Assembly: GCF_900113905.1 (NCBI RefSeq)
Contig: NZ_FORC01000002.1
Location: forward strand, 1,164,772 to 1,228,771
DNA from: Phytopseudomonas argentinensis
GTDB lineage: Bacteria; Pseudomonadota; Gammaproteobacteria; Pseudomonadales; Pseudomonadaceae
Length of the DNA stretch: 64,000 nt
Direction of reading: 5' to 3'
Part shown: one piece after another, positions 1-7,586 of the stretch
How positions within the stretch are numbered: position 1 is the first letter of the stretch
How the letters are laid out: each line of letters begins with the position of its first letter
Notes under the pieces: generated by a model
Told to the model about the DNA's origin: nothing
The model's input: only the letters and a program-made list of their open reading frames with translations
Database searches by the model: none
Position numbers and translations under genes: made by a program

Positions 1-358
1 CTACGGTCCAGAAGGTATGCTTTGGGGGGTGGGGTTAGTTGGGGCATCCGGTACGCTGGGTTTCGAGAATTATCCCATGTCCCATAACGGCATCTTTGAT
101 TTGCTCTTTGTTGGGGGGGTCTTTAATTGCATGGTTTTTATTGCCTGTGCTTGCTGGATGTGGGTTCGCATTAGGCAATACACGAAGCTTTATAATTCGG
201 TAATCGGTACTGCAATGCAGTGTATGCTGCTGCTGTTTTTGATTAACTTCCTGTTTGCTGGGGTGCTGTACCTTCAACCTTATGGCGCGATAGTTTTCTA
301 CGCTTTATTTGCATTCTGTTGTGGAGTGTGGGGGCCTGCATATCAGGCCACTGAATGA
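1..358 (+). CDS. wzy: Probable O-antigen polymerase Wzy, C-terminal part
   Basis: The reading frame is open to the left edge (codons in frame from base 2) and stops with TGA at 356-358, so only the C-terminal part is present. The visible ~118 residues hold a short loop with an S-H-N-G motif, as seen before the last helices of Wzy/WaaL-type polymerases, and then three strongly hydrophobic segments, which fits an integral inner-membrane protein. It lies directly upstream of wbjB, the place of wzy in the P. aeruginosa O11 cluster. Base composition is visibly more AT-rich than in genes further right, as is usual for wzy/wzx. The polymerase call rests mainly on position and topology; a flippase or another membrane protein of the cluster cannot be excluded. 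Confidence 0.55.
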   Translation, partial: YGPEGMLWGVGLVGASGTLGFENYPMSHNGIFDLLFVGGVFNCMVFIACACWMWVRIRQYTKLYNSVIGTAMQCMLLLFLINFLFAGVLYLQPYGAIVFYALFAFCCGVWGPAYQATE

Positions 359-373
359 AATTTGAGGGATACT

Positions 374-1408
374 ATGTTTGATGATAAAACGCTACTGATT
401 ACCGGTGGCACTGGTTCTTTTGGTAACGCAGTGCTCAAAGGTTTTTTGCAGTCTAGTATTCGTGAAATTCGGATATTCAGCCGCGACGAAAAAAAACAGG
501 ATGACATGCGTAAGCTTTACGCCAGTCCCAAACTGAAGTTCTACATCGGAGATGTACGCGACTACCAGAGCATCCTGAATGCGACCCGTGGTGTCGATTA
601 CATTTTTCATGCGGCTGCACTCAAGCAAGTTCCGTCTTGCGAGTTTCACCCCATGGAAGCTGTCAAGACCAACGTGCTGGGCACCGAGAACCTGCTGGAA
701 GCCGCCATCCAGAATGGCGTCAAGCGCGTAGTCTGCCTAAGTACCGATAAGGCCGTTTACCCGATCAACGCCATGGGTATTTCCAAGGCAATGATGGAAA
801 AGGTCATGGTGGCCAAGTCGCGCAATCTCGACGACACCGGCACTGTCATCTGCGGTACCCGCTATGGCAACGTCATGGCGTCTCGCGGTTCGGTGATTCC
901 GCTGTTCGTCGATCAGATTCGAGCTGGTAAGCCGCTGTCGATCACCGACCCTAACATGACCCGCTTCATGATGACCCTGGCCGATGCGGTCGACCTAGTG
1001 TTGTATGCATTCGAGCATGGTCGCAATGGCGACCTGTTCGTGCAGAAGGCGCCTGCAGCAACCGTCGAAGTGCTCGCGCAAGCGCTGACCTCCTTGCTAG
1101 GCAAGCCTGACCATCCCATCCAGGTGATCGGTACCCGCCATGGTGAGAAGCTTTACGAGGCGCTGCTGAGCCGCGAGGAAATGGCCTGCGCCGAAGACCG
1201 TGGCGAGTACTACCGCGTACCGCCGGATCTGCGCGACTTGAATTACAGCAAGTTCGTTGAGCAGGGTGAAGAGCGTATCTCCCATACCGAAGATTATAAT
1301 TCGCATAACACCGAACGCCTTGACGTACAGGGCATGCAGGAGCTGTTGCTCAAGTTGAATTTCATGCGTGCCATTCAGCGTGGCGAAGACGCAGCGCCCG
1401 AGGAATGA
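374..1408 (+). CDS. wbjB: UDP-GlcNAc 4,6-dehydratase/5-epimerase, WbjB (CapE/FnlA family)
   Basis: First enzyme of UDP-N-acetyl-L-fucosamine synthesis: it dehydrates UDP-GlcNAc at C4/C6 and epimerises at C5. The protein is a short-chain dehydrogenase/reductase with a near-N-terminal NAD(P)-binding GGTGSFG motif, the conserved phrase FSRDEKKQDDMRK, and an M-x-x-x-K pair (NAMGISK) in place of the usual Y-x-x-x-K, as in the CapD/FlaA1/WbpM superfamily. Length (344 aa) is normal for soluble family members. A TTG 12 bases upstream is in frame, but ATG 374 follows a good GAGGGA ribosome site, so it was chosen. wbjC overlaps its end, forming a tight wbjB-C-D operon. Confidence 0.93.
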   Translation: MFDDKTLLITGGTGSFGNAVLKGFLQSSIREIRIFSRDEKKQDDMRKLYASPKLKFYIGDVRDYQSILNATRGVDYIFHAAALKQVPSCEFHPMEAVKTNVLGTENLLEAAIQNGVKRVVCLSTDKAVYPINAMGISKAMMEKVMVAKSRNLDDTGTVICGTRYGNVMASRGSVIPLFVDQIRAGKPLSITDPNMTRFMMTLADAVDLVLYAFEHGRNGDLFVQKAPAATVEVLAQALTSLLGKPDHPIQVIGTRHGEKLYEALLSREEMACAEDRGEYYRVPPDLRDLNYSKFVEQGEERISHTEDYNSHNTERLDVQGMQELLLKLNFMRAIQRGEDAAPEE

Positions 1409-1410
1409 GC

Positions 1411-2514
1411 ATGAAGGTATTGATCACCGGGGCTAACGGTTTCGTTGGCAAAAACCTGATCGTGCATCTTAACGAGCGTCAGGATGTCGAAATTCTTACA
1501 TTCGGTCGTTCTGACGAGTTGAAGGTGCTTGGCGAGCGTGTGGCTCAAGCTGACTTTATCTTCCATCTGGCGGGTGTAAATCGCCCTCAGGATCCTGCGG
1601 AGTTCGGTCAGGGCAATACGGAGCTCACCGTTGAGTTGTGCAAGGCGATTGAAACCAGTGCTCGGCAGATTCCGGTCGTGTATACCTCGTCGAGCCAGGC
1701 CACCCTGGATAACCCCTATGGTGCCAGCAAGCGTGGCGCCGAGGAGGCCTTGCAACGGCTCGCCCAGCAGCACGGTAGCCCGGTGCATGTGCTGCGTTTA
1801 CCGAATGTATTCGGCAAATGGGCCAGGCCGAATTACAACTCGGCGGTAGCCACCTTCTGCCACAACATCGCTCGCGATTTGCCCATCCAGATCAACGATC
1901 CGGCCGCCGTCATCACCCTGGTGTATATCGATGACGTGATCGCCCACTTCCTGGCCCTGATGGCGGGCGAGGAGGCAAGGGCTGACGTGCAGCCGCAGTA
2001 CCGGGTGAGTGTCGGCGAGATAGCCGACCGCCTACGCAGCTTCAAGGAAAGCCGCAATACCCTGGTCACGGATCGAGTGGGTGGCGGCTTCGTGCGCGCC
2101 CTGTACTCGACCTACTTGAGCTACCTGCCGCCCGAGCACTTCACCTACAAAGTGCCGAAGTATGGTGACCCGCGTGGGGTGTTCGTCGAGATGCTGAAGA
2201 CCCCCGACTGCGGGCAGTTCTCCTTCTTTACCGCGCACCCGGGCATTACCCGTGGCGGCCATTACCACCACACCAAGACCGAGAAATTTCTGGTCATCAA
2301 GGGCCGTGCGCGCTTTGGGTTTCGCCATATGACCACGGGTGAGTTCCATGAAGTCGTCACCGAAGGTGATAGCCCGCAAATTGTCGAAACCGTGCCCGGC
2401 TGGACACATGACATCACCAACATTGGCGACGATGAAATGATCGTGATGCTCTGGGCCAACGAGATCTTCGACCGAGCGCACCCTGATACCTACGCCTGCC
2501 AGGTGAAACCATGA
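1411..2514 (+). CDS. wbjC: UDP-2-acetamido-2,6-dideoxy-hexulose reductase WbjC (CapF family)
   Basis: Second enzyme of the UDP-L-FucNAc pathway. It is bifunctional in the CapF family: a C-terminal cupin epimerises the 4-keto sugar at C3 and an N-terminal SDR domain reduces C4. The N-terminus carries the NAD(P) motif TGANGFVGKN and a Y-G-A-S-K catalytic pair. The C-terminal ~110 residues are cupin-like, with histidine-rich phrases (GGHYHHTK, then a later conserved His). Two in-frame ATGs exist at 1405 and 1411; the GAGGA site abuts the first but is well spaced from the second, so 1411 is preferred. It overlaps the wbjB stop region and shares ATGA with wbjD. Confidence 0.93.
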   Translation: MKVLITGANGFVGKNLIVHLNERQDVEILTFGRSDELKVLGERVAQADFIFHLAGVNRPQDPAEFGQGNTELTVELCKAIETSARQIPVVYTSSSQATLDNPYGASKRGAEEALQRLAQQHGSPVHVLRLPNVFGKWARPNYNSAVATFCHNIARDLPIQINDPAAVITLVYIDDVIAHFLALMAGEEARADVQPQYRVSVGEIADRLRSFKESRNTLVTDRVGGGFVRALYSTYLSYLPPEHFTYKVPKYGDPRGVFVEMLKTPDCGQFSFFTAHPGITRGGHYHHTKTEKFLVIKGRARFGFRHMTTGEFHEVVTEGDSPQIVETVPGWTHDITNIGDDEMIVMLWANEIFDRAHPDTYACQVKP

Positions 2515-3644
2515 AAAAACTGAAAGTTGCCACGGTCGTTGGCACCCGCCCGGAAATCATTCGTCTGGCGCGCGTGATGGCCAAGCTGGACGAGCATTGC
2601 GATCACGTATTGATCCATACCGGGCAGAACTACGATTACGAGCTCAACGAGATCTTTTTCGACGATCTGGGCATTCGTCGCCCTGATCATTTTCTCAATG
2701 CCGCGGGGGCCACGGGCGCCGAGACGATCGGCAACGTGATCATCGCCGTCGACAAGGTGTTGGCTGAAGTCCAGCCGGATGCGTTGCTGGTGCTGGGCGA
2801 TACCAATAGTTGCATGGCGGTGATTCCGGCCAAGCGCCGCAAGATCCCCACCTTCCATATGGAAGCAGGTAACCGCTGTTTCGACATGCGCGTGCCGGAA
2901 GAGATCAACCGTCGGATCGTCGATCACACGGCGGACATCAACCTGACCTACAGCACCATCGCCCGCGACTATCTGCTTCGCGAAGGGCTATCGCCGGATA
3001 TGGTGATCAAGACTGGCAGCCCGATGTTCGAGGTATTGACCTACTACCGTGAAGGCATTGATGCCTCCGATGTGCTTCAGCGCCTTGGACTGGAGGAGGG
3101 CAAGTTCTTCGTGGTCAGTGCGCACCGTGAAGAGAACATCGATTCCGAGAAAAACTTCCGCAAGCTGGCCGAGACCTTGAACCAGGTCGCCGCGCACTAC
3201 GACATGCCGGTAATCGTGTCCACCCACCCGCGTACTCAAAAGCGTGTGGATGCACTGGGCGTGACCTTTCACCCCAATGTGCGATTGCTCAAGCCGCTGG
3301 GCTTCAAGGACTACAACAAGCTGCAAGCCTGCGCCAAGGCGGTGTTGTCCGACAGCGGCACCATTTCGGAAGAGTCTTCAATTCTGAATTTTCCGGCGCT
3401 GAACATCCGGGAGGCCCATGAGCGTCCGGAGGGCATGGAAGAAGCTGCCGTGATGATGGTAGGCCTTGAAGTCGAGCGGGTGATGCAGGCACTGCAAGTA
3501 CTCGAATCCCAAGGCCGTGGCGATGCGCGCAGCCTGCGCCTGGTAGCCGACTACAGCATGCCCAACGTGGCGGACAAGGTCGTACGCATCGTGCACAGCT
3601 ATCGCGATTACGTGATGCGCACCGTATGGAAGCGGAACGACTGA
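2511..3644 (+). CDS. wbjD: UDP-N-acetylglucosamine 2-epimerase family protein WbjD (CapG)
   Basis: Third enzyme of UDP-L-FucNAc synthesis: it inverts C2 to give UDP-N-acetyl-L-fucosamine. The 377-residue protein is a WecB-like non-hydrolysing 2-epimerase: N-terminal VGTRPEIIRLA, HTGQNYDYELN, FHMEAGNRC, the VSAHREEN block and a C-terminal SDSGTISEE nucleotide-binding stretch. Its ATG overlaps the wbjC stop by four bases (ATGA), which indicates translational coupling. The order wbjB-wbjC-wbjD equals that of P. aeruginosa O11 and of capE-F-G in Staphylococcus aureus. Confidence 0.94.
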   Translation: MKKLKVATVVGTRPEIIRLARVMAKLDEHCDHVLIHTGQNYDYELNEIFFDDLGIRRPDHFLNAAGATGAETIGNVIIAVDKVLAEVQPDALLVLGDTNSCMAVIPAKRRKIPTFHMEAGNRCFDMRVPEEINRRIVDHTADINLTYSTIARDYLLREGLSPDMVIKTGSPMFEVLTYYREGIDASDVLQRLGLEEGKFFVVSAHREENIDSEKNFRKLAETLNQVAAHYDMPVIVSTHPRTQKRVDALGVTFHPNVRLLKPLGFKDYNKLQACAKAVLSDSGTISEESSILNFPALNIREAHERPEGMEEAAVMMVGLEVERVMQALQVLESQGRGDARSLRLVADYSMPNVADKVVRIVHSYRDYVMRTVWKRND

Positions 3645-3649
3645 CGCCC

Positions 3650-4903
3650 ATGCGAGAGGGAAAACTGAAGATATTGATCGTCAGCCAGTATTTCTGGCCC
3701 GAGAACATGCGCGTCAATGACATGGCCGAAGAGCTGGTGCGCCGGGGGCACGAGGTCACCGTGCTGACGGCCTTACCAAATTACCCCGAAGGCCAGGTGT
3801 TCGACGGCTATCGCAAGGCGCCGGAGCAGTTCGCCAACTATCAGGGTGCTGAGGTGGTGCGGGTGCCCTTTATCCCCCGCGGCAAGCGCAGCCTGACGCT
3901 CGTTCTCAATTATCTGTCGTTCGTGGTGAGTGGTTCGTTGCTGGGTAGCTGGAAGCTGCGCGGCAAAGAGTTCGACGGCATATTCGTCTATGCCGTCTCG
4001 CCGATCATGTCGGCCATTCCGGCCCTGTTGATCGGCAGGCTGAAAAAGGCCCCGGTCAGCGTCTGGGTTCTGGACTTGTGGCCGGAAACCCTGCGTGCCG
4101 TCGGGGTCGTTCATGATGACCGCGCCTTGGCGCTGGTCGGCAGGATGGTGTCGTGGATATACAATCGTACCGACTACCTGCTGCTTCAATCCCGCGCCTT
4201 CCTAGACAGCGTGCGCTCCTATTGCACTCGGCCTATCGAAGACGAGCGGCTGGTGTACTTTCCCAGCTGGGCCGAAGACGGGTTTAACGAACTGCCTGAA
4301 GGGGGCTCGCCCTTACTGGCCCGTGCGCCGGATGAGTTCACCATCCTGTTCGCCGGTAATCTGGGTGAGGCGCAGGATTTCCCGGCGATTCTCGACGTAG
4401 CCGAAGCCCTGCGAAATACCGTGAAGGTTCGTTGGGTACTAGTTGGCGACGGCCGCATGAGCGAGTGGCTGCAGCGCGAGGTCACGCAACGTAACCTCGA
4501 CAATGTGCTCTTGCTGGGTCGTCATCCGCTGGAAGCCATGCCGGGGCTATTCGCCACGGCCGATGCCTTGCTGGTTTCCTTGAAAACCAATGAGGTGTTC
4601 GCCAAGACCATTCCCGGCAAGGTTCAGGCTTATCTTGCCTCGGGCAAGCCTGTGCTCGGGATGATCGGGGGCGAGGCGGCACGTGTCATCGAAGAGTCGG
4701 GAGCAGGGCTTGCCTGTGCCTCGGGCGATCAGCAGGGGCTGTCCCGGATCGTGCAGCAGATGGCGGCCATGACCCACCCACAGCGTATTGCGATGGGGCA
4801 GGCGGGCAAGCGCTATTACGATGATCAGTTCGCCAAGGAAAAGATCTTCTCTAATCTGGAGCGCCTGTTCCGGCAGGGCACACGCAGGGACGGAAAACAG
4901 TGA
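3650..4903 (+). CDS. wbjE: Glycosyltransferase WbjE (GT4), L-FucNAc transferase candidate
   Basis: A GT-B fold, GT4-type glycosyltransferase of about 417 residues, placed exactly where wbjE lies in the O11 cluster and probably adding L-FucNAc during O-unit assembly at the cytoplasmic membrane face. Visible motifs: N-terminal LIVSQYFWPEN, LPNYPEG, the LWPETLRAVG block typical of FucNAc transferases, and a C-terminal nucleotide-sugar region (GDGRM, then GKVQAYLASGKPV). An upstream in-frame ATG at 3626 would overlap wbjD by 19 bases but has no ribosome site; ATG 3650 lies just past the wbjD stop and gives a family-like N-terminus. Sugar specificity is inferred from context. Confidence 0.87.
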   Translation: MREGKLKILIVSQYFWPENMRVNDMAEELVRRGHEVTVLTALPNYPEGQVFDGYRKAPEQFANYQGAEVVRVPFIPRGKRSLTLVLNYLSFVVSGSLLGSWKLRGKEFDGIFVYAVSPIMSAIPALLIGRLKKAPVSVWVLDLWPETLRAVGVVHDDRALALVGRMVSWIYNRTDYLLLQSRAFLDSVRSYCTRPIEDERLVYFPSWAEDGFNELPEGGSPLLARAPDEFTILFAGNLGEAQDFPAILDVAEALRNTVKVRWVLVGDGRMSEWLQREVTQRNLDNVLLLGRHPLEAMPGLFATADALLVSLKTNEVFAKTIPGKVQAYLASGKPVLGMIGGEAARVIEESGAGLACASGDQQGLSRIVQQMAAMTHPQRIAMGQAGKRYYDDQFAKEKIFSNLERLFRQGTRRDGKQ

Positions 4904-5856
4904 TGAAACGAATAATGGTCACCGGGGGCAGTGGTTTCGTTGGCCGTACCTTGCTCGAACGTTTGCATCAGGAGGGCTATGGGTTAATCGCGCCATCGCG
5001 TGCTGCCCTGGTCCAGGCGCCGGTTGGCGTCGTCAATCCACTGGTAGGTGGGCTGGCGGCGGATGTGGATTGGAGCGCTTCGCTGGAGGGTGCTGCTGTC
5101 GTCATTCACAGTGCGGCTCGCGTTCACGTGATGAACGATACAGCTGCCGATCCGCTCGTGGAGTTTCGCAAGGCCAATGTCGACGGCACCCTGAGCCTGG
5201 CCAGGCAGGCGGCTGCTGCAGGTGTGCAGCGTTTCATCTTTATCAGTTCGATCAAGGTCAATGGCGAGGGCACCGAGCTCGGCCATCCTTATCGTGCAGA
5301 CGATACGCCGGATCCCCAAGACCCTTACGGGGTTTCCAAGATGGAGGCCGAGCAGGGCTTGCGGGCGCTGGCGGGCGAGACCGGTATGGACGTGGTGATC
5401 ATCAGGCCTGTGCTCGTTTATGGCCCCGGTGTTAAGGCCAATTTCCGCAGCATGATGAGCTGGCTTCGCAAGGGGGTTCCGCTGCCGCTGGGCGCCACGG
5501 GAAACAAGCGCAGCCTGGTGGCCGTGGATAACCTGGTGGACCTGATTGCCACCTGCATCAATCACCCTGCTGCGGCCAACCAGACATTTCTGGTAAGTGA
5601 CGGTGAGGATCTGTCCACGACGCAACTGTTGCAGCGCATGGGTAAAGCGCTGGGGCGGCCAGCGAGATTGCTGCCGGTACCCGCCAGCCTGTTGCAAGCC
5701 GGCGCGGTAATGCTGGGCAGGCGCGCCATCGCACAGCGGCTCTGTGGCTCCCTGCAGGTGGATATCGGTAAAACGCGTGAGCTACTGGGCTGGGCGCCGC
5801 CTGTTAGCGTCGATGACGCATTGCGTAAAACTGCCCGTGCTTTCGAAGCAGGTTGA
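4903..5856 (+). CDS. wbjF: NAD-dependent epimerase/4-reductase WbjF
   Basis: An extended SDR of about 317 residues with TGGSGFVGRTLL near the N-terminus, the catalytic Y-G-V-S-K, and an IRPVLVYGPGVKANF block. Relatives next to wbpL (WbjF, WbpV) reduce the 4-keto product of WbpM to UDP-D-FucNAc or UDP-D-QuiNAc, the sugar that WbpL loads onto undecaprenyl phosphate. The start overlaps the wbjE stop by one base (TGATG); a GTG at 4900 is also in frame, but ATG 4903 is better spaced from upstream purines. Which epimer is made cannot be told from the sequence. Confidence 0.88.
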   Translation: MKRIMVTGGSGFVGRTLLERLHQEGYGLIAPSRAALVQAPVGVVNPLVGGLAADVDWSASLEGAAVVIHSAARVHVMNDTAADPLVEFRKANVDGTLSLARQAAAAGVQRFIFISSIKVNGEGTELGHPYRADDTPDPQDPYGVSKMEAEQGLRALAGETGMDVVIIRPVLVYGPGVKANFRSMMSWLRKGVPLPLGATGNKRSLVAVDNLVDLIATCINHPAAANQTFLVSDGEDLSTTQLLQRMGKALGRPARLLPVPASLLQAGAVMLGRRAIAQRLCGSLQVDIGKTRELLGWAPPVSVDDALRKTARAFEAG

Positions 5857-5899
5857 CCAGCAATAGCTGCCGTGAACGGTAGGGGTTAGGAGAAGTTAC

Positions 5900-6916
5900 T
5901 TGTTGATCACTGTTTTGCTGGTCATTGCCAGCCTGTCGTGTCTGCTGACCTGGTTGTTGAGGCGTTATGCTCTGGCGAGCAGCCTTATGGATATCCCCAA
6001 CGAACGTAGCTCTCACTCGGTACCCACGCCGCGCGGTGGCGGCATGGCCATTGTGGTGTGCTTCATTCTTGCCGTGCTTGGCCTGGCCCTGCTTGGCCAG
6101 GTAGACAGTGCCATAGCATTTGCCTTGTGTGGTGCGGGCGGGCTGGTGGCCGTGATCGGCTTTCTTGACGATCATGGGCATATCGCCGCCCGCTGGCGTT
6201 TGCTCGGGCATTTTGCGGCTGCTGGTTGGGCGCTGTTCTGGCTGGGTGGGCTGCCTGCAATCAGTCTGTTCGGCACCCTGGTCGATCTTGGTTGGTTTGG
6301 CCATCTGTTGGCAGCGATCTATCTGGTCTGGTTGCTCAATCTCTACAACTTCATGGATGGCATCGACGGTATCGCCAGTGTGGAGGCTATTTGCGTCTGT
6401 ATCGGCGGCGCGTTGCTGTATGCCTGGCTTGGCGATACCCACGGGGCATTGCTGACCGTGCTGGCCCTGGCTGCTGCGATGCTTGGCTTCCTGATCTGGA
6501 ACTTTCCGCCCGCGCGGATTTTCATGGGGGATGCCGGGAGTGGTTTTCTGGGGATCACGCTTGGCGTTCTTTCGCTGCAGGCCGCGGCGGCATCGCCTGA
6601 GCTGCTGTGGGCCTGGTTGATACTGCTAGGTGTTTTTATCGTCGATGCAACCTACACATTATTGCGCCGACTTCTGCGCGGCGACCGTGTTTACGAGGCG
6701 CATAGAAGCCACGCTTATCAGTATGCCTCGCGCCATTACGGCCGCCATCTGCCTGTCACCATGGCGGTTACCGCCATCAATCTGTTATGGCTGCTGCCTA
6801 TCGCCCTGTGGGTCGGCTTCGGTGGCGTGGACGGTGCTATCGGTTTGTTGATCGCTTATCTTCCGCTGGTTTTCCTGGCTGCCAGGTTCAAGGCCGGGGC
6901 ACTGGAGACGAAATGA
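5900..6916 (+). CDS. wbpL: Initiating undecaprenyl-phosphate sugar-1-phosphate transferase WbpL
   Basis: Integral membrane enzyme of the WecA/MraY superfamily that starts O-unit synthesis (and common-antigen synthesis in P. aeruginosa) by moving a sugar-1-phosphate to undecaprenyl phosphate. The protein is almost wholly hydrophobic (about ten helices) with the family motifs IPNERSSHSVPTPRGGG, FLDDHGH, NLYNFMDGIDGIA and FMGDAGSGFLG, which carry the catalytic Asp and Mg-binding residues. It starts at TTG 5900 behind a strong AGGAGA site; no nearby ATG fits. Its end shares ATGA with the acetyltransferase gene. Confidence 0.94.
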   Translation: MLITVLLVIASLSCLLTWLLRRYALASSLMDIPNERSSHSVPTPRGGGMAIVVCFILAVLGLALLGQVDSAIAFALCGAGGLVAVIGFLDDHGHIAARWRLLGHFAAAGWALFWLGGLPAISLFGTLVDLGWFGHLLAAIYLVWLLNLYNFMDGIDGIASVEAICVCIGGALLYAWLGDTHGALLTVLALAAAMLGFLIWNFPPARIFMGDAGSGFLGITLGVLSLQAAAASPELLWAWLILLGVFIVDATYTLLRRLLRGDRVYEAHRSHAYQYASRHYGRHLPVTMAVTAINLLWLLPIALWVGFGGVDGAIGLLIAYLPLVFLAARFKAGALETK

Positions 6917-7488
6917 AAAATACATTGCTGATACTGGGCGCTGGCGGGCATGGCAGGGCGGTTGCCGAAGCGGCGCTACTCTCGGGCCAGTGGCAGGCCG
7001 TCTGTTTTCTGGATGATCGATGGCCTGGTTTGAGCGAGCTTTACGGCTTAGCGGTGATCGGCAAACCGGATGACCTTGCCGCTCATGCCAGCGCCGGCAG
7101 TGCAGCGATTGCTGCAGTTGGCAACAATGCGTTGCGCGAACGATGGAGCCAACTGATCGAGGCGGCCGGCCTGCCCCTGGCGACGGTCATTCATCCGCGG
7201 GCCTTTGTCAGTAACGATGCCGAAGTGGGCCGCGGTGTCGCGGTAATGGCAATGGCAATGATCGGCGTGGGTGCTGTTCTCGGGCAGGGTGCTATCGTGA
7301 ACGCCAACGCAACCGTTGATCACGATGCGGTGCTGGGTAACTTCGCCCACCTGGGGGTTGGCGTACAACTGGCTGGAGGCGTAAAGGTAGGTGCCAGGGC
7401 CTGGCTGCAGGCCGGCTGTTGCGCTGGCTATCATGTAGTCGTCGAGGACGGCGCGCTGCATGCGCCAGGAACGGTATTACAGGGTTGA
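6913..7488 (+). CDS. NeuD/PglD-like left-handed beta-helix sugar O/N-acetyltransferase
   Basis: A 191-residue acetyltransferase of the NeuD/PglD type. An N-terminal Rossmann-like domain (LILGAGGHGRAVAE) is followed by hexapeptide repeats from about residue 95 to the end, with the conserved NATVDHDAVLGNFAHLG stretch that holds the catalytic His. It starts at ATG 6913, overlapping the wbpL stop by four bases with GGAG just upstream. The classic O11 cluster goes directly from wbpL to wbpM, so this gene is extra. PglD acetylates a UDP-4-amino sugar, but no sugar aminotransferase is visible nearby. O-acetylation of an O-unit sugar or an unlinked amino-sugar step are both possible. Confidence 0.82.
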   Translation: MKNTLLILGAGGHGRAVAEAALLSGQWQAVCFLDDRWPGLSELYGLAVIGKPDDLAAHASAGSAAIAAVGNNALRERWSQLIEAAGLPLATVIHPRAFVSNDAEVGRGVAVMAMAMIGVGAVLGQGAIVNANATVDHDAVLGNFAHLGVGVQLAGGVKVGARAWLQAGCCAGYHVVVEDGALHAPGTVLQG

Positions 7489-7577
7489 ATCAGGCGTTCT
7501 ATCTGAGCATTCAGGACGATTTGGAACTACTCGCGCTGCCAGCTTTGGCCTGGCAAAGGCGCGCTCCAGGGATATGA
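7485..7577 (+). other. Open 30-codon frame between acetyltransferase and wbpM, possible gene remnant
   Basis: From TTG 7485, overlapping the acetyltransferase stop as TTGA, a frame runs 30 codons to TGA 7575-7577. The peptide has no recognised motif. The wbpL-acetyltransferase pair is overlapped and compact, whereas this 98-base gap before wbpM is unusually long for the cluster. It may be the leftover of a deleted gene, a leader peptide, or chance. No homology could be checked. Confidence 0.2.
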
Positions 7578-7586
7578 GGTGTTGTT

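Noticed and set aside
3626..3649. Upstream ATG for wbjE overlapping wbjD
   Set aside because: No ribosome site and eight extra residues not expected in the family.
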